64,000 nt of DNA from SAR324 cluster bacterium (GTDB taxonomy: Bacteria; SAR324; NAC60-12). The DNA is taken from positions 215,436-279,435 of the forward strand of contig JADGAT010000001.1 in NCBI GenBank assembly GCA_015231885.1. Reading direction: 5' to 3'. The notes beneath the pieces were generated by a model. It was not told the origin of the DNA, made no database searches, and was given only the letters and a program-made list of their open reading frames with translations. Below are positions 62,025 through 64,000 of this stretch, piece after piece (position 1 is the first letter of the stretch; the number at the start of each line of letters is the position of its first letter). Both the position numbers and the translations under genes were made by a program.

Positions 62025-64000
62025 TTAACGCTGCAGTAAAATCGAAAATTCATTATTGTGCTGATCAGCAATTCCAATATCAGGAGCCAAGTCACCATCA
62101 AAATCTGCGATGATTGGACTTTTCGGGTTGATGCCCAGATTAAAAGCCCTTCTCGATGCTGTATATGTCTGAGAACCTGTATCAGAAAATATAAATAAAA
62201 AATTAGTTGCTGTCACAATCAATTCAGGAACTTGATCTCCATTAAGATCTTCTGCCACAACATGATCGGGTGGTGAGATGACACTCAGCGTAGAACTATA
62301 GGAAAAAGTCCCTCCATCATTTGTGTAAAGCAGCACACTTCTCGCACTATAATCCGTAACGGCCAATGCTGTTACCCGGCCACTCTGTTCAATCAGAGCA
62401 ACATCTGTCAAAATTCCTGTAGCCTGGACAGCGGTTGGGTCAAGTGTTTGAGCAGATGCAAATTGCCCTGTGCCAGTCCCAAAGAAAATGGAGACGGTTT
62501 TGTCACTCTGATTGACCACAGCCATATCGAGATTATCGTCTGAATTAAAATGTCCCGTTGCCAAAGCAACAGGTTTTGTAGGAGTTGTGGTTAAACTTTG
62601 ATTGAGTGCAGAAAATCCTCCTCCTGAGTTCAGAAGAATATTCAGTTGATTAGAACCTGTCATGGCAATGGCAATATCCAAATAGCCATCATTATTAAAA
62701 TCACCCGCCACTCCACCTTGTGGGGTATCTCCTGTCAAAACAACAGTAAACGTTGATTGCAATTGACCTCCACTGACATTCAAAAAAGCAATAGTATCAT
62801 CGTCTTTGTTCAGAGTGACTACTTCTTTTTGTTGATCATTATCAAAATCTCCAACAATTATATCAACAGGACTGCTTGATGTGGCTAAACTCAAATCCGA
62901 CTGCCGGGAAAAACCTCCTTTTCCATTCCCAATCAGGAGAGAGAGGTCATCATCATTCTGATTACTGACGATCACATCCAGAATCGAATCTCCATTAATA
63001 TCGATAACTGCTGATGCAGAAGGGCTATTGCCTACTGCCATGTTGCTCATCGCAGAAAACGCCCCATTACCTGTACCAAAAAAAAATCCTACATCTCCAG
63101 CTGAAGTAACAACCAAGTCATCAATAGAATCATCATTCAAATTGGCCACTAACAATTGTTTTGGAGATTCTGCCGTTGCCAGGCTTTCTTTTTTTGCAAA
63201 ACCACCATTGCCATTTCCCAACAAAATGGTGATCTCATTATCATCTTCATTGACCACCACAATATCAAACAAGCCGTCCCCATTAAAATCTCTGGAGACA
63301 AGTGCTCCAGGAGATTGCCCTACTGTAATTTGGTTCAATAACTTAAAAGAAGCATTGCCTTCGTTTAACAAAAACACGATTTGGTTATTAGCGATGTCAG
63401 AAAACACAAAATCAGGATCGTTGTCACCATCAAAGTCTGCAGCAACGACATGATTGGGACTCATATTACTCAGAGCAATAGTAGAAGTCTGAATAAATGT
63501 TCCAAATCCATTTCCTTCGAACAAAACCATATTTTTTCCTGTCGCAGAAGCAACCACAATATCCTGGTCACCATCCCGATCAAAATCTGTAGCCGCCATG
63601 CCTGCAGGAATAATACTAGTAGCTAATGAAAGTTTTTCACTGATTGCAAACTGACCTCCACCAGCTCCTCCCAGCACTAATACGGAGGGCTGGTTGACAT
63701 CAACATCGGCAATCAATAAATCCATATTGCCGTCATTATTCACATCGATGGATACCAGTTCACTGCTAAGACGAGAAATATCATTCATGGTAGAAGCAAC
63801 TGTGTAGATACTATCTGTATCGGTCCAAGTAAAAGGATTACTTGAGGTCAAGTCCATTTGGTTCAATACGGAAGCAACATGAACAGCATCATTTCCTCTG
63901 TCAACAGTAAAAACTATATCATCAAGGCCATCACGGTCAACGTCCCCACTGACAACCGCAGTGAAAGGAGCTGTTGTCTCCGATGATTTGAAACCAAGAG
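62025..64000 (-). CDS. FG-GAP/VCBS repeat protein, N-terminus beyond the window
   Basis: At least 658 residues, open to the right window edge. About eleven repeats of roughly 50-60 residues each carry a calcium-binding DxDxDG-type loop (DVNNDGNMDLLIADV, DFDRDGDQDIVVAS, DFDGDNDPDFVFSD, DFNGDGLFDIVVVN, DINGDSILDVIVSN) followed by a FLLNxGNGxF-like strand, as in integrin-alpha-like beta-propellers (FG-GAP, VCBS). Such proteins are normally exported and act in adhesion or surface display. The signal peptide, if any, would be outside the window. A likely operon with mpl, 14 bases downstream. Confidence 0.9.
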   Translation of the reverse strand, partial: LGFKSSETTAPFTAVVSGDVDRDGLDDIVFTVDRGNDAVHVASVLNQMDLTSSNPFTWTDTDSIYTVASTMNDISRLSSELVSIDVNNDGNMDLLIADVDVNQPSVLVLGGAGGGQFAISEKLSLATSIIPAGMAATDFDRDGDQDIVVASATGKNMVLFEGNGFGTFIQTSTIALSNMSPNHVVAADFDGDNDPDFVFSDIANNQIVFLLNEGNASFKLLNQITVGQSPGALVSRDFNGDGLFDIVVVNEDDNEITILLGNGNGGFAKKESLATAESPKQLLVANLNDDSIDDLVVTSAGDVGFFFGTGNGAFSAMSNMAVGNSPSASAVIDINGDSILDVIVSNQNDDDLSLLIGNGKGGFSRQSDLSLATSSSPVDIIVGDFDNDQQKEVVTLNKDDDTIAFLNVSGGQLQSTFTVVLTGDTPQGGVAGDFNNDGYLDIAIAMTGSNQLNILLNSGGGFSALNQSLTTTPTKPVALATGHFNSDDNLDMAVVNQSDKTVSIFFGTGTGQFASAQTLDPTAVQATGILTDVALIEQSGRVTALAVTDYSARSVLLYTNDGGTFSYSSTLSVISPPDHVVAEDLNGDQVPELIVTATNFLFIFSDTGSQTYTASRRAFNLGINPKSPIIADFDGDLAPDIGIADQHNNEFSILLQR

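Overview
The window looks like a chromosomal segment of a free-living, flagellated, Gram-negative bacterium of proteobacterial type. Evidence is LPS heptosyltransferase, P-ring protein FlgI, Mpl murein recycling, class III PHA synthase, [NiFe]-hydrogenase maturation genes and FliW/CsrA. A deltaproteobacterial or SAR324-like origin is my inference from this mix and the fairly AT-rich DNA; nothing here proves it. No rRNA, tRNA or CRISPR array was seen.

Layout. 1-2.4 kb: polyhydroxyalkanoate genes phaC (cut by the window edge), phaE and a phasin, all on the minus strand. 2.7-7.0 kb: minus-strand operon hypC-hypE-hypX(N half)-hypX(C half)-hypD, in which HypX is encoded as two separate proteins with a small palindromic element between them. 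7.3-16.4 kb: comF-like gene, thiI-larE, unknown proteins and rlmN. 16.4-20.6 kb: minus-strand pair of a large helical protein and a TPR protein. 21-25.4 kb: plus-strand run of sugar nucleotidyltransferase, rsmG, a protease-less prepilin-peptidase-like protein, a flippase-like membrane protein, SxtJ-like and DUF5989-like proteins and a family 2 glycosyltransferase. 25.4-32.5 kb: a TIGR04282-like transferase, uracil-DNA glycosylase, heptosyltransferase, PduO-type cobalamin adenosyltransferase, a permease/EIIA/RCK_C fusion and a peptide-type binding protein. 32.9-41.6 kb: a triple-CheW protein, then the flagellar run flgI-flgJ-flgM-flgN-flgK-flgL-csrA-fliW on the minus strand, with a textbook sigma-28 promoter before flgM. 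42-50 kb: ispG (long form), hemolysin III family, msrA, a decayed CheR/PAS-type gene, aminotransferase and a GT-C/TPR fusion. 50.8-55.6 kb: tkt-rpiA-rpe, then gapA. 55.8-64 kb, minus strand: carB, a beta-helix protein, mpl and an FG-GAP repeat protein running off the window.

Functionally the window combines carbon storage (PHA), hydrogenase cofactor assembly with CO made by a HypX route, late flagellar assembly with its FlgM/sigma-28 and CsrA/FliW control, central carbon metabolism and envelope synthesis.

The most interesting points are: the split hypX with a MITE-like element at the junction; a second, longer copy of that element inside a decayed CheR/PAS gene; a different long palindromic element before gapA; a structured GC-rich patch before hypC; several enzyme-family proteins that have lost catalytic residues; and a block of large unrecognised proteins at 10.8-20.6 kb.
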